This document shows positions 45,652 to 54,480 of a stretch of DNA of 64,000 bases, one piece after another; positions within the stretch are counted from its first letter, which is position 1, and the number at the start of each line of letters is the position of its first letter. Position numbers and translations under genes: made by a program. The notes beneath the pieces are model-generated. The model ran no database searches, was not told where the DNA came from, and worked only from the letters and a program-made list of their open reading frames with translations. Source of the stretch: an uncultured Bacteroidota bacterium (GTDB lineage: Bacteria; Bacteroidota; Bacteroidia; Flavobacteriales; Flavobacteriaceae); assembly GCA_913047695.1 (NCBI GenBank), contig CAJWUI010000001.1:1-64000 (forward strand), given 5' to 3'.

Positions 45652-46113
45652 ATGAAATTAATTTTAAAAGAGGATATTCAAAACCTTGGCTTTAAAGACG
45701 ACGTAGTTTATGTGAAAAATGGTTACGGCCGTAATTATCTAATCCCAAAGGGAAAGGCAGTAATTGCTACAACGTCAGCTGTGAAGATACTCCAAGAAAA
45801 CTTGAGACAGCGTGCTTTTAAAGAAAAATCAATCGTTGATCAAGCCTCAAAAAAAGCTGAAAAGATAAAAGCTCTTAAAATTAAATTATCTAGTAAGGTG
45901 GGTAGTGAGGATAAACTATTTGGATCTGTAACCAATTCTGATTTAGCTGAGGCTATAGGTAAAAAAATCCCTGATATAGAAAAAAAGCATATTACTTTAC
46001 CAGGAAGAACAATAAAACGGCTAGGTAAATATGTTGCTAAAATCAGAATTCATCGTGATGTAAGTTTCGAATTCCCTTTTGAAGTAGTTCCTGAAGAAAA
46101 GGCAAAGAGGTAA
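45652..46113 (+). CDS. rplI: 50S ribosomal protein L9
   Basis: The 153-residue protein starts MKLILKEDIQNLGFKDDVV and has VKNGYGRNYLIPKGKA, the N-terminal RNA-binding domain of L9, followed by a long connecting helix and the C-terminal domain (KLFGSVTNSDLAEAI, HRDVSFEFPFEVVPE). The length is standard. Third gene of the operon, 8 bases after rpsR. Confidence 0.97.
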   Translation: MKLILKEDIQNLGFKDDVVYVKNGYGRNYLIPKGKAVIATTSAVKILQENLRQRAFKEKSIVDQASKKAEKIKALKIKLSSKVGSEDKLFGSVTNSDLAEAIGKKIPDIEKKHITLPGRTIKRLGKYVAKIRIHRDVSFEFPFEVVPEEKAKR

Positions 46114-46170
46114 GAAATTTGTCTTAATTCTCAGCTCTCACATATATAATTTTTAGATTTATTTATTTTT

Positions 46171-46190
46171 AAAATCTGCAATAAGATTTT
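46171..46190 (+). terminator. Possible terminator of the rpsF operon
   Basis: A 7-bp perfect stem AAAATCT / AGATTTT with a 6-base loop lies 57 bases after the rplI stop. It is AT-rich and lacks a long T-run. A TATTTTTG box at 46197-46204 just beyond may be the hisS promoter. Confidence 0.3.
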
Positions 46191-46244
46191 TAAAGCTATT
46201 TTTGTTTACCAAATTCAAAGATACTTGTTAAAGTAACATCAATA

Positions 46245-47612
46245 ATGGCAATAAAACCTTCCATACCAAAAGGTACTAGAGATTTTTCTTCTGTAGAGAT
46301 AGCAAAACGAAATTATCTTAAAAACATTCTTCAAATTACTTTTGAGGAATATGGATTTAGTCCAATTGAAACCCCTTCGTTCGAGAAATTAGAAACTCTT
46401 ACGGGAGTTTATGGTGATGAGGGTGATCGATTGGTTTTTAAGATTTTAAATTCTGGCGAAAAAATTAAAAGAGCAGATTTTAATGCTTATAATAATGGTG
46501 AAAATTACAAATTCATTAAATCAATATCAGAGAAAGCTTTAAGATATGATTTAACCGTTCCATTTGCCAGATATGTTGTACAGCACCAAAATGAATTAAC
46601 TTTTCCCTTTCGTAGATATCAAATCCAACCTGTCTGGAGAGCTGACCGTCCTCAGAGGGGAAGATTTCAAGAGTTTATTCAGTGTGATGCTGATATTGTT
46701 GGAAATCGTTCTTTATGGCAAGAAGTCGAAGTACTACATCTTTACGATCGAATATTCAATAAATTAAGACTAAAAGATGTTAATCTAAGAATTAATCACC
46801 GAAACATATTAGTAGCAATATTTACCCTCTTTGAAGACGAATCTAGAATTTACGACTTTACAGTTACATTAGACAAATTAAATAAAATCGGTAAAAAAGA
46901 AGTTTTTAAAGAATTAATTGGTAAAAATTTTCATTCAAAATTATTAGACATTCTTGAAAAAATGTTTGGTTTTCAGGAAAATTTTCAAAATAAAATCAAA
47001 TATTTGAAATCTTTATTTACAAACAATCAAAAAGGTTTAGAGGGTATTTCTGAGTTAGAATTTATTATAAATTCTTTTAAGTTAAGTTCATCGGATTCAG
47101 TAGTATTAAAATTTGATTTTTCTTTGGCTAGGGGCCTAAATTATTATACCGGAATGATAGTAGAGGTAGATTCGCCTGAAAATGTTAACATTGGATCTAT
47201 TGGAGGGGGAGGCCGATATGATGACTTAACAAGTGTTTTCGGGATGGATGAAATGAGTGGAGTTGGAGTTTCTTTTGGTTTTGAACGTATCTTCTTAGTC
47301 ATGGACCAGTTAGGCCTTTTTCCTGACAATTTATCTTATTCTACCAAAGTCTTATTTATCAATTTTGGAGATTCTGCCGCAGAAATAGCCTATAGCTATA
47401 TGATGAAATTAAGAGATAAAAATGTTTCAAGTGAATTATATCCTACTGCAGCAAAAATCAATAAGCAGATGGCTTATGCAAATTCGAAAGGCATAAAAAA
47501 TGTGATTTTAATGGGATCAAATGAAATTAGTAAAAAAGTTTTTGACCTAAAGGATATGGATAGTGGTAAACAGACTACATATTCTTTATCTAAACTCACA
47601 AACCTTTTCTAA
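46245..47612 (+). CDS. hisS: Histidyl-tRNA synthetase
   Basis: Class II aminoacyl-tRNA synthetase that charges tRNA-His. In the 455-residue protein, motif 1 is PSIPKGTRDFSS and the following helix, motif 2 is FRRYQIQPVWRADRPQRGR with FIQCDADIVG, the histidine-specific signature is LARGLNYYTGMIVEV, and motif 3 is IGGGGRYDDL with GVSFGFERI. The C-terminal anticodon-binding domain (VLFINFGDSAAEIAYSYMMKL, cited as FGDSAAEIAYSYM) is present. It is monocistronic, converging with the sterol-desaturase-like gene. Confidence 0.96.
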   Translation: MAIKPSIPKGTRDFSSVEIAKRNYLKNILQITFEEYGFSPIETPSFEKLETLTGVYGDEGDRLVFKILNSGEKIKRADFNAYNNGENYKFIKSISEKALRYDLTVPFARYVVQHQNELTFPFRRYQIQPVWRADRPQRGRFQEFIQCDADIVGNRSLWQEVEVLHLYDRIFNKLRLKDVNLRINHRNILVAIFTLFEDESRIYDFTVTLDKLNKIGKKEVFKELIGKNFHSKLLDILEKMFGFQENFQNKIKYLKSLFTNNQKGLEGISELEFIINSFKLSSSDSVVLKFDFSLARGLNYYTGMIVEVDSPENVNIGSIGGGGRYDDLTSVFGMDEMSGVGVSFGFERIFLVMDQLGLFPDNLSYSTKVLFINFGDSAAEIAYSYMMKLRDKNVSSELYPTAAKINKQMAYANSKGIKNVILMGSNEISKKVFDLKDMDSGKQTTYSLSKLTNLF

Positions 47613-47620
47613 TCTGGGCT

Positions 47621-48457
47621 TCACTTTCTTGGTGTTAAGGTTGGTTTAGAATATGGCTGAAAAGGTTGTTTTAGTAGATGACCGATTTTTCCATTAGCTT
47701 CTTTATCAAAAAAAACATCAACACCATAAACTAGCTTTTCTCTATTAAAAGTCCTGTAGGTTCCAAATAAGCGATCCCAAATTGAAAAAATATTCCCGAA
47801 GTTTGAATCAGTGTAAGGAAGGCGATAGTGGTGGTGTGTCTTATGCATATCAGGTGAAACAAAAAGATAACTTAAAAACAAATCGATTTTTTTAGGGAGT
47901 TTTATGTTAGCATGATTAAATTGAGTTGAGATAAGAGATAAAGACTGATAAAGCATGACAATACCAATATTTGTACCTATCAAAAAAACACCAAATAGCG
48001 TAAAGATAAATCTTATTAAACTTTCGAAAGGGTGATGACGGTTTGCTGTAGTTGTGTCAACATGGTGATCACTGTGATGAACAAGATGAATCATCCAAAG
48101 AGGTTTAATTTTGTGCTCTAGCCAGTGAGGTAGGTATGCCCCTATAAGATCGAGAAACAAAATCCCAAAAAAAATATTAATCCAGATTGGAGGTTCAGGC
48201 ATCCAGTTCAAGAGACCAAATTGTTTAGCAACTACCCAATCAGAAACATTCAATAACATAAAAGCTAAAAAAAAGTTTATAACTATTGTTGTCGCAGTAA
48301 AAAATAGATTTGGAAATGCATGTTTCCATTTTTTATACTTAAAACGAAACAATGAAAATTTATTCTCCAAAATCCAGAAAAAGCTAAGCCCACCAATTAA
48401 AATTAAGCTTCGATGAGATGAAGGAATAGTTTCAAAATATTCGATTAATGTTTGCAT
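47621..48457 (-). CDS. Sterol desaturase / fatty-acid hydroxylase family membrane protein
   Basis: A 278-residue di-iron membrane enzyme candidate. The histidine clusters required for iron binding are all visible: PHWLEH, HLVHHSDHHVDTTTANRHHP and KTHHHYRLPYTDSNFG. Several hydrophobic segments precede and separate them. Family members hydroxylate or desaturate lipids or carotenoids at the membrane; the substrate here is unknown. It converges with hisS (8-base gap) and is divergent from the DUF1080 gene, 70 bases away. Confidence 0.88.
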   Translation of the reverse strand: MQTLIEYFETIPSSHRSLILIGGLSFFWILENKFSLFRFKYKKWKHAFPNLFFTATTIVINFFLAFMLLNVSDWVVAKQFGLLNWMPEPPIWINIFFGILFLDLIGAYLPHWLEHKIKPLWMIHLVHHSDHHVDTTTANRHHPFESLIRFIFTLFGVFLIGTNIGIVMLYQSLSLISTQFNHANIKLPKKIDLFLSYLFVSPDMHKTHHHYRLPYTDSNFGNIFSIWDRLFGTYRTFNREKLVYGVDVFFDKEANGKIGHLLKQPFQPYSKPTLTPRK

Positions 48458-48527
48458 ACCTAAACAAATTTATAAATAATGAAAAAATATTCATTAATTT
48501 GGGTAATAAAACAATACTACATTAACA

Positions 48528-49262
48528 TTGAAAACGCAATATCACATAAAAATATTTTTTTTCTTTTTCCTTTGTTTAAAATTGAAAGCGCAAAAGGAAT
48601 CAGAATCAAAAGATAAAGAAATAAGCATTCAAGAACCAAAAATAGTAGTACCGGGAAGATTCTTATCTCCACCTAGTGATGCAACTGTACTATTTGATGG
48701 TAAAGATTTTACAAAATGGCAACATTCAAAGACAAGAAAGCCAGTTAAATGGAAATTAAATAGTGACAAATCCATGACTATTAAACCTGGAACAGGATCT
48801 ATTGAAACAAAGATGGAGCATGGATCTATTCAACTTCATATCGAATGGAAATCTCCAATAGAGAATGAAGGTGAGGGGCAAACAAGAGGCAACAGTGGCA
48901 TTATTTTTCAGGCAAGGTATGAAGTGCAAGTATTAAATAGTTATCAAAATAGAACATACCCGGACGGGCAAGCAGGTTCAATTTATGGTCAACATGTTCC
49001 TTTAGTTAATGCGATGCGCCCTACTGGAGAATGGCAAGTTTATGATATTATTTTTAATGCTCCCAAATATGATGATAAAGGAGTAATAGCAAAACCTGGA
49101 AGTTTTATTGTCTTACATAATGGAGTAATTATTCAGAATGCTGTTGAAATAAATGGTCCTACACTTGGTATAGATAAGGGTACAAGAAGGGTATTAACCC
49201 TACAAGATCACGATAAAAATGGTTCGGTAAGTTACAGAAATATTTGGATGCGAAGATTATAA
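48528..49262 (+). CDS. Secreted DUF1080 (3-keto-disaccharide hydrolase family) protein
   Basis: The only start that leaves a signal peptide (KTQYHIKIFFFFFLCLKLKAQ) is the TTG at 48528, giving 244 residues; the start codon is therefore unusual. The mature protein is a single lectin-like beta-sandwich with LFDGKDFTKWQHSK, WKLNSDKSMTIKPGTGSIET and RGNSGIIFQARYEVQVLNSY, the DUF1080 hallmarks. Characterised relatives act on 3-keto-glycosides produced by Gfo/Idh/MocA oxidoreductases, one of which is encoded convergently 42 bases away. Periplasmic or surface location is expected. Confidence 0.85.
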   Translation: MKTQYHIKIFFFFFLCLKLKAQKESESKDKEISIQEPKIVVPGRFLSPPSDATVLFDGKDFTKWQHSKTRKPVKWKLNSDKSMTIKPGTGSIETKMEHGSIQLHIEWKSPIENEGEGQTRGNSGIIFQARYEVQVLNSYQNRTYPDGQAGSIYGQHVPLVNAMRPTGEWQVYDIIFNAPKYDDKGVIAKPGSFIVLHNGVIIQNAVEINGPTLGIDKGTRRVLTLQDHDKNGSVSYRNIWMRRL

Positions 49263-49263
49263 A

Positions 49264-49288
49264 AAATCCTGCTTAAAAAGCAGGATTT
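49264..49288. terminator. Bidirectional terminator between the DUF1080 and Gfo/Idh genes
   Basis: A perfect 11-bp stem AAATCCTGCTT / AAGCAGGATTT with an AAA loop begins 2 bases after the DUF1080 stop and 17 bases past the end of the convergent oxidoreductase gene. It is symmetric enough to serve both. Confidence 0.75.
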
Positions 49289-49304
49289 AATTTAGTCTAA
49301 AATT

Positions 49305-50753
49305 TTACACTTCAAACCCTTGTCTGTAATCTCTTGTAACGAACTGATTAGCAGCTTCCAAATTCGTAATTTTCATGTTGTCACCGTCCCACAAAAGCTT
49401 CTTTCTGGCGAAAAATTCTTTTGTTTTCTTATCTCTTAACATATAACTTCTGATAGCAAGATTACCCATAAGAACCGTTTCTGTCATTGGTCCAGCATAA
49501 TCGAAAGATGATGTTAATGATAGATGTTCTTTACTGTTGAACCCTGCTTTACAAGCATCTACCCATTTTCTTTGATGACCATACTCAGGCTCAATCATTT
49601 TTTCTACTTCAGGTCCAAAATCAGTTGAACCGTCATTGAGATATAATTTTGGCATTAACGGTTCACTATCATTAATATTTGTTGAAATAACTCCTTTTTC
49701 TCCAATAATCAAGACTCCATTAGCACTGTTTTTTCCACCAATATCACTGTTTGCTGGTATTACACTTGGATGCGATGGCCTTATTCCTCCATCACTCCAT
49801 GTCATTTTTATGGGTGACTTTGATTTTGAAGTAGCGTCAAAATTTATAGTTATAAATGATGAAGGAGGACAGCTTTCAGGATTGAAATCTGGAGACCACA
49901 TTTGAGAAAAAACACTACCAACACTACATTCAGCAGCTTTAGGATATTTTAGACCGAGTGTTCTAAAGGGAATATCAATTAGGTGGCACCCTACATCACC
50001 CAAAGCACCTGTACCGTAATCCCACCATCCTCTCCAATTAAATGGATGCATGTTTGGAGTATAGGGTTTTGATTTTGCAGGACCAAGCCATAAATCCCAA
50101 TTTAGCGCATTTGGTTTTTTTGAAATATTAGGTTTTGGCATAGAAATTCCAGATGGCCAAACTGGTCTATTTGTCCAAATTTTAACTTCTGATATAGCAC
50201 CTAATTTATCTTTATCAATCCAGTCCTGAACCATATTAAGAAGTGGGTTAGACCCCCCTTGGTTCCCCATTTGAGTCACTACTTTTTGTTCTCTCGCCAT
50301 TTCGGTTAAAATTCTAGCTTCCCTAATATTGTGAGTCATGGGTTTTTGAACATAGACGTGCTTACCTCTTAACATAGCATATGTTGCCGCAGGTGCATGG
50401 ACGTGGTCAGGGGTTGATATTGTGACTGCGTCTATATTTTTTTGTTTGTCAAGCATTTTCCTGTAGTCATCATAAAGTTTAGCTTTTGGAAACTTTTTCA
50501 CAGTATTTGAAGCACTGCCAGAAAAGTCAACATCACATAGAGCAACAACTCTTTCTCTCCCTCTCACTGATGCGTTACTGATATCACTCGCACCTTTTCC
50601 TCCAGATCCTATGGCTGCAATATTTAATTGATCGCTTGGGGATATGTAGCCATTGCCTCCAAGTACATTTCTTGGGACAATCATAATTGAAGAAGCAGCT
50701 ATACCATTTTTGATAAAACTGCGTCTCGAAGATTTTTGTTTCTTTGGTTTCAT
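49305..50753 (-). CDS. Tat-exported Gfo/Idh/MocA family oxidoreductase (first copy)
   Basis: The 482-residue protein has a twin-arginine signal (SSRRSFIKNGIAASSIM), then an NAD(P)-binding Rossmann domain with an intact GSGGKG loop, VALCDVD, ISTPDHVHA, and the Gfo catalytic-region lysine in VYVQKPMTH. The C-terminal domain has ALNWDLWLGPA, GTGALGDVGCHLID and DYAGPMTE. Exported family members oxidise a sugar hydroxyl, often at C3, with tightly bound NAD. Clearly paralogous to the copy at 54481. It converges with the DUF1080 gene, its likely pathway partner. Confidence 0.9.
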   Translation of the reverse strand: MKPKKQKSSRRSFIKNGIAASSIMIVPRNVLGGNGYISPSDQLNIAAIGSGGKGASDISNASVRGRERVVALCDVDFSGSASNTVKKFPKAKLYDDYRKMLDKQKNIDAVTISTPDHVHAPAATYAMLRGKHVYVQKPMTHNIREARILTEMAREQKVVTQMGNQGGSNPLLNMVQDWIDKDKLGAISEVKIWTNRPVWPSGISMPKPNISKKPNALNWDLWLGPAKSKPYTPNMHPFNWRGWWDYGTGALGDVGCHLIDIPFRTLGLKYPKAAECSVGSVFSQMWSPDFNPESCPPSSFITINFDATSKSKSPIKMTWSDGGIRPSHPSVIPANSDIGGKNSANGVLIIGEKGVISTNINDSEPLMPKLYLNDGSTDFGPEVEKMIEPEYGHQRKWVDACKAGFNSKEHLSLTSSFDYAGPMTETVLMGNLAIRSYMLRDKKTKEFFARKKLLWDGDNMKITNLEAANQFVTRDYRQGFEV

Positions 50754-50872
50754 TTAGTTTATACTTTGTTAATCAATTCATTCATAAAGATATATATTTT
50801 TTAAAAAAAATGAAAAAGCTTTGAAGCCTATTAATATTGACTAAATCATTCGTTTAATTTAGGTTTCTACTT

Positions 50873-50880
50873 TATCTTTG
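50873..50880 (+). promoter_or_regulatory. -7 promoter element upstream of the hypothetical/esterase pair
   Basis: TATCTTTG fits TAnnTTTG and lies 36 bases before the start of the small secreted protein gene. The -33 element is poor (TTTA at 50853-50856, 16-base spacing). Confidence 0.45.
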
Positions 50881-50916
50881 AATTGAGAGAGAATTACAAA
50901 TTTTTAAAAAAAATGC

Positions 50917-51333
50917 ATGAAAACTCACTTATTTATCGCTTTTTATTCTTTTTGTTTATTAGTATTTTCTCAGAGAGGAAATACAGGTGACAAAACATTT
51001 AGTTTCAGATTCCCTGAGGATAAATTCAATGAAATATCTAATGCATCATTAGAAATAATTAATGAAGTTGACCACGACATAATTGTTGTAATAAGAGATC
51101 AAAGAAAAAAATATATTCGTCATGTATATATCAGAAATAGGGAAAAATATAAATTCGAGCAATTACCTATTACGCGGATATACGTTCAATTTAAGTCAAA
51201 AGAATTTTATTTTGAAGATTATGAGAGAACAACAATTAATTTTGGTGATCAGCATGTTTTTAATTTTTACTTTGATCCAAGAGAAAAAGAAAACTATTTT
51301 TTAATTACTGAGGAAGAATTTTTTAAACCTTAA
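50917..51333 (+). CDS. Small secreted protein of unknown function
   Basis: A 138-residue protein with a signal peptide (MKTHLFIAFYSFCLLVFSQ). I do not recognise the mature part, which is predicted to be rich in beta strands (SLEIINEVDHDIIVVIRDQ, RIYVQFKSKEFYFEDYERT, QHVFNFYFDPREKEN) with many charged and aromatic residues, suggesting a small beta-sandwich. An alternative ATG four bases upstream is in another frame and gives no signal peptide. It is 27 bases upstream of the sialate O-acetylesterase-type gene and is probably co-transcribed with it. Confidence 0.7.
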   Translation: MKTHLFIAFYSFCLLVFSQRGNTGDKTFSFRFPEDKFNEISNASLEIINEVDHDIIVVIRDQRKKYIRHVYIRNREKYKFEQLPITRIYVQFKSKEFYFEDYERTTINFGDQHVFNFYFDPREKENYFLITEEEFFKP

Positions 51334-51360
51334 TCATGAAAACAATTTAGTTTAAAAGCG

Positions 51361-53412
51361 ATGAAAATAAATTTATTTCACCGACTTTCATTTTTTCTGC
51401 TGATTTTATTTTTCTCATGTTATGATAATCAAAATGAATTAAAAATAGCACCAGTTTTTTCTGATCACATGGTACTACAACAACAATCAGATGTTGCTAT
51501 ATGGGGAAGTGGTTCTCCCGGTAATGATATCAAGGCAATTTGTAGTTGGGGTGAAGAGTCAAAAAGCAAAATTTCAGAGGACGGTAGTTGGAAGTTTTTT
51601 ATTAAAACACCAAAGTATGGAGGACCCTATGATGTAAAATTTATTTCAGGTGAAAAAGAAATCATTTTTGAGGATGTTATGATTGGAGAGGTTTGGCTTA
51701 CATCTGGACAATCAAATATGGAGTGGCCCATGAGTGCAAAAATATTAAATCAAAATTATGAAATTAATAATGCGAATTATCCAAAAATTAGAATGTTTTC
51801 TGTGCCTAGAAATCTGAATGGTAAAAATATTTACAATGCGAAATGGGAAATTGCAAATAGAGAAAATATTGAAGATTTCAGTGCAGTAGGCTATTTTTTT
51901 GCCCGTGAAATTCACGAAAAACTTGGTGTGCCAGTAGGAATTTTAAATAGTTCATGGGGAGGTACTCCAATTGAAGCCTGGACAAGCATTCAAAAATTAG
52001 AAAGTATAAAGGGAAGTTCAAGTGAGGCAAAAAGAATTATTAGTGAGGGAGGGCTAGATGAAATAAGACTCAAAGAAAAAAAATATAATAAATTAGCTAG
52101 AGAGGTAAATGAGAATTATTTCAGTGATAAAAGCTATGACATTCCAGAGAGTATTGAAGATTGGTCAAAGATGGACTTAGATGATTTTGACTTTTCAACT
52201 ATAGATTTTGATGATTCTAATTGGGACACCTTTGACACCAAAAACTCTGAAAAAAAAATCTTCACTTATGAGAATATTTTTAAAGATGGAAGTTTGGCAG
52301 AAGAAGGTGTGATGTGGATAAGAAAGGAATTTAACATCGATAAGCCAAATAAAGATTATATGTTTGTGGTTGATGGTGGTATAGATGATTACGATTATAC
52401 TTACATAAATGGAACATTAATTGGAAAGGGTTTTGCCTGCTGTAAGAGTAGGTCCTATAAGATACCCAAAAACTTACTAAAAAAAGGTAAAAATATTTTG
52501 GCAATACGAGTCATCGACATTGTCGGTGAAGGTGCTTTTAGAGGACCTGTGTATCTTAAATCTGAAAATGATAGTTTAAACTTTGATCCTGGTTTATGGC
52601 GTTTTAAACATACAGCTTTTTACTTTGATTCTTCAATTCAAAAGCATAACCTTCAAATCAAAAAACTTTTGAATCAAGATAGCCTTCTAAAAGCGAATAT
52701 CAATAAAGGTATTTCTACTCAAAACCCAAATACTTATAGTATTTTATATGACAAAATGATAAAACCATTAATACCCTATAAAATTAAGGGATTTTTGTGG
52801 TATCAAGGAGAAGAAAATGTCACAAATTATTATGATTATAAAGAACTTTTATCTGGAATGATTGATGACTGGCGAGATAAATGGGAGGAAAAATTACCCT
52901 TTTATTTTGTACAAATAGCCCCTTACGGATACTCTTCAAATCAATTATCTCAAGAGTTGAGAGAGGCGCAAAGAAAAACTTTAGATGTTGAAAAAACAGG
53001 TATGGCAGTTACTTTAGACATAGGAGAAAAAGATGATATACACCCAGCTAATAAGCAAGATGTTGGTTTAAGATTAGCAAAACTTGCCTTAGCAAATGAT
53101 TACAGTAAATTTAAGGTTGTAGCAAGCGGACCATTATATAAATCAAAAAATTTATATGACTCCTATATCGATCTTTATTTTGATTATGTTGGATCTGGAC
53201 TTATCTCCAAAGGCCTTTTAGACGGATTTGAAATTGCAGGATCAGATTCTTTTTATTATCCTGCAAAAGCTAAAATAGTAGGTGATAAGGTTAGGGTTTA
53301 TTCTAAAAAAGTAAAGAACCCTAAAACTGTAAGATATGGTTGGCAAAATTATTTTGATGCTACTTTATTTAATAAAGAGGGTTTGCCTGCTTCATCTTTT
53401 CAGACGAATTAA
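51361..53412 (+). CDS. Sialate O-acetylesterase-type (SASA) carbohydrate esterase lipoprotein
   Basis: The 683-residue protein begins with a lipoprotein signal (FLLILFFSC). An N-terminal beta domain (APVFSDHMVLQQQSDVAIWG) is followed by an SGNH-type esterase domain split by an inserted galactose-binding-like beta domain (about residues 230-400; MWIRKEFNIDKPNKDYMFVV, cited as WIRKEFNID). The catalytic serine is in TSGQSNMEWPMS, the third conserved block is GFLWYQGEENV and the Asp/His block is DDIHPANKQ. Relatives remove acetyl groups from sialic acid or plant/algal polysaccharides; here another acetylated glycan is possible. Followed by a terminator at 53459. Confidence 0.88.
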   Translation: MKINLFHRLSFFLLILFFSCYDNQNELKIAPVFSDHMVLQQQSDVAIWGSGSPGNDIKAICSWGEESKSKISEDGSWKFFIKTPKYGGPYDVKFISGEKEIIFEDVMIGEVWLTSGQSNMEWPMSAKILNQNYEINNANYPKIRMFSVPRNLNGKNIYNAKWEIANRENIEDFSAVGYFFAREIHEKLGVPVGILNSSWGGTPIEAWTSIQKLESIKGSSSEAKRIISEGGLDEIRLKEKKYNKLAREVNENYFSDKSYDIPESIEDWSKMDLDDFDFSTIDFDDSNWDTFDTKNSEKKIFTYENIFKDGSLAEEGVMWIRKEFNIDKPNKDYMFVVDGGIDDYDYTYINGTLIGKGFACCKSRSYKIPKNLLKKGKNILAIRVIDIVGEGAFRGPVYLKSENDSLNFDPGLWRFKHTAFYFDSSIQKHNLQIKKLLNQDSLLKANINKGISTQNPNTYSILYDKMIKPLIPYKIKGFLWYQGEENVTNYYDYKELLSGMIDDWRDKWEEKLPFYFVQIAPYGYSSNQLSQELREAQRKTLDVEKTGMAVTLDIGEKDDIHPANKQDVGLRLAKLALANDYSKFKVVASGPLYKSKNLYDSYIDLYFDYVGSGLISKGLLDGFEIAGSDSFYYPAKAKIVGDKVRVYSKKVKNPKTVRYGWQNYFDATLFNKEGLPASSFQTN

Positions 53413-53458
53413 AACTTTTTTTGGGATAAACTCTAAAAAATCAATTTCCATAAAATCG

Positions 53459-53484
53459 AAACTGTTTTTTTATGAACAGTTTTA
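53459..53484 (+). terminator. Terminator after the SASA-type esterase
   Basis: An 8-bp perfect stem AAACTGTT (53459-53466) / AACAGTTT (53475-53482) with an 8-base loop runs into TTTT. It lies 46 bases after the stop. Confidence 0.55.
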
Positions 53485-53508
53485 AGGAATCTAATTTTTA
53501 TTTTTTGA

Positions 53509-53613
53509 TTAAACTCGATACTCCATATGAGTTGATAAGATTTCTTGGTTTTTAAATCCTTTTGTGCACTCTGACACAACAATTAGAAAGAATAATAGAC
53601 ATTTTCTTATCAT
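53509..53613 (-). other. Possible 34-residue ORF with signal-like N-terminus
   Basis: ATG at 53613 to TAA at 53509 reads MIRKCLLFFLIVVSECTKGF and ends with HMEYRV. The basic start followed by a hydrophobic run looks like an export signal, but Glu at -1 does not fit a lipobox and the mature part is only about 18 residues. It may be a decayed lipoprotein gene or chance. Confidence 0.2.
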
Positions 53614-53634
53614 ATTTAGATAAAGTTTTTAGAT

Positions 53635-53820
53635 CTATTTTTTTAAAAAATTAAACATAACATAAACATAAAAGATTAACGTTATTAGTATGGCAATAAG
53701 TCCAAAAAATTTCACTAATTCTTTTTCAGTTGTTTTATTTATAAATTCTAGTGTGGGTTTAAACCCTTTGGCAAGAATAAACAATCCGAAAACGGATAAG
53801 AAATAAGAAAGTAATTCCAT
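53635..53820 (-). CDS. Small two-helix membrane protein
   Basis: A 61-residue ORF (MELLSYFLSVFGLFILAKGF...FLKK) with two hydrophobic helices (about 3-17 and 36-58) flanking a charged segment (NKTTEKELVKFF). I recognise no family. The regular amphipathic/hydrophobic pattern and ATG start argue for a real gene, but nothing else does. It lies between the esterase terminator and the DUF1643 gene. Confidence 0.4.
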   Translation of the reverse strand: MELLSYFLSVFGLFILAKGFKPTLEFINKTTEKELVKFFGLIAILITLIFYVYVMFNFLKK

Positions 53821-53853
53821 ACAATTATGAAAATAATATAATTATATTCCAAC

Positions 53854-53896
53854 TAAAATTAGTACATCTAATTTTATATAAAATGAAAAATTAGAT
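53854..53896 (+). promoter_or_regulatory. Two mutually exclusive hairpins abutting the DUF1643 start codon
   Basis: TAAAATTAG (53854-53862) pairs with CTAATTTTA (53868-53876; loop TACAT). The overlapping segment ATCTAATTTT (53866-53875) also pairs perfectly with AAAATTAGAT (53887-53896), which ends one base before the ATG at 53897. Only one of the two can form at a time, an arrangement expected of a translational switch. Confidence 0.4.
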
Positions 53897-54430
53897 ATGA
53901 TTTCAAAAAAAATTATTTGTTATCCATTAAAAGACAAAAGAAAAAGATTTTTGTTAGGGAGAAATGGTAACTCAGAGCTTCTGGCAGTAGGATTGAATCC
54001 AAGTACTGCAAACGAATCCTCTATGGATCCTACTTCCAAGAATATAGAATCTATTGCAAACCAAAATGATTTTGATGGTTGGTGGTTAGTAAATCTATAC
54101 CCTGGCAGATATCCTAAACCGAAAGATTTACCTAAAAAACCAAAAAAAAATTATTTGGAACAGAATCTCATGATAATTGATAAGATTATTCAAAGTGAAG
54201 AGTTTAGAATCAAAAATGTTCTTATATGTTGGGGAAATAATGTGAATAATCACAGCTATCTCAAAGATCAAATGAAAATTATTTTAAAAATGTTTGAAAG
54301 TTCAAAATTTTCTTTGTCCTGTATTGGAGTTACAAAACATGGTAATCCAATTCATCCTAGTCCACTTTCTATTAATAGATTTTTGGGTGGACTTAATCAG
54401 ATCAAATTAAAAGAGTTCAAACATTCATAA
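53897..54430 (+). CDS. DUF1643 domain-containing protein
   Basis: The 177-residue protein matches DUF1643 with LLAVGLNPSTANESSMDPTS, WWLVNLYPGRYPKPKDLP, VLICWGN and the end TKHGNPIHPSPLS. The family is small, cytoplasmic and of unknown biochemistry; members are often found in variable genomic regions. It has no signal peptide and no evident link to the carbohydrate genes on either side. Its start codon directly follows a pair of alternative hairpins. Confidence 0.82.
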   Translation: MISKKIICYPLKDKRKRFLLGRNGNSELLAVGLNPSTANESSMDPTSKNIESIANQNDFDGWWLVNLYPGRYPKPKDLPKKPKKNYLEQNLMIIDKIIQSEEFRIKNVLICWGNNVNNHSYLKDQMKIILKMFESSKFSLSCIGVTKHGNPIHPSPLSINRFLGGLNQIKLKEFKHS

Positions 54431-54480
54431 CTTTTTAATTTTTAATGTATCTTGATGTATCAGTAATTAAAAAAAAATAA

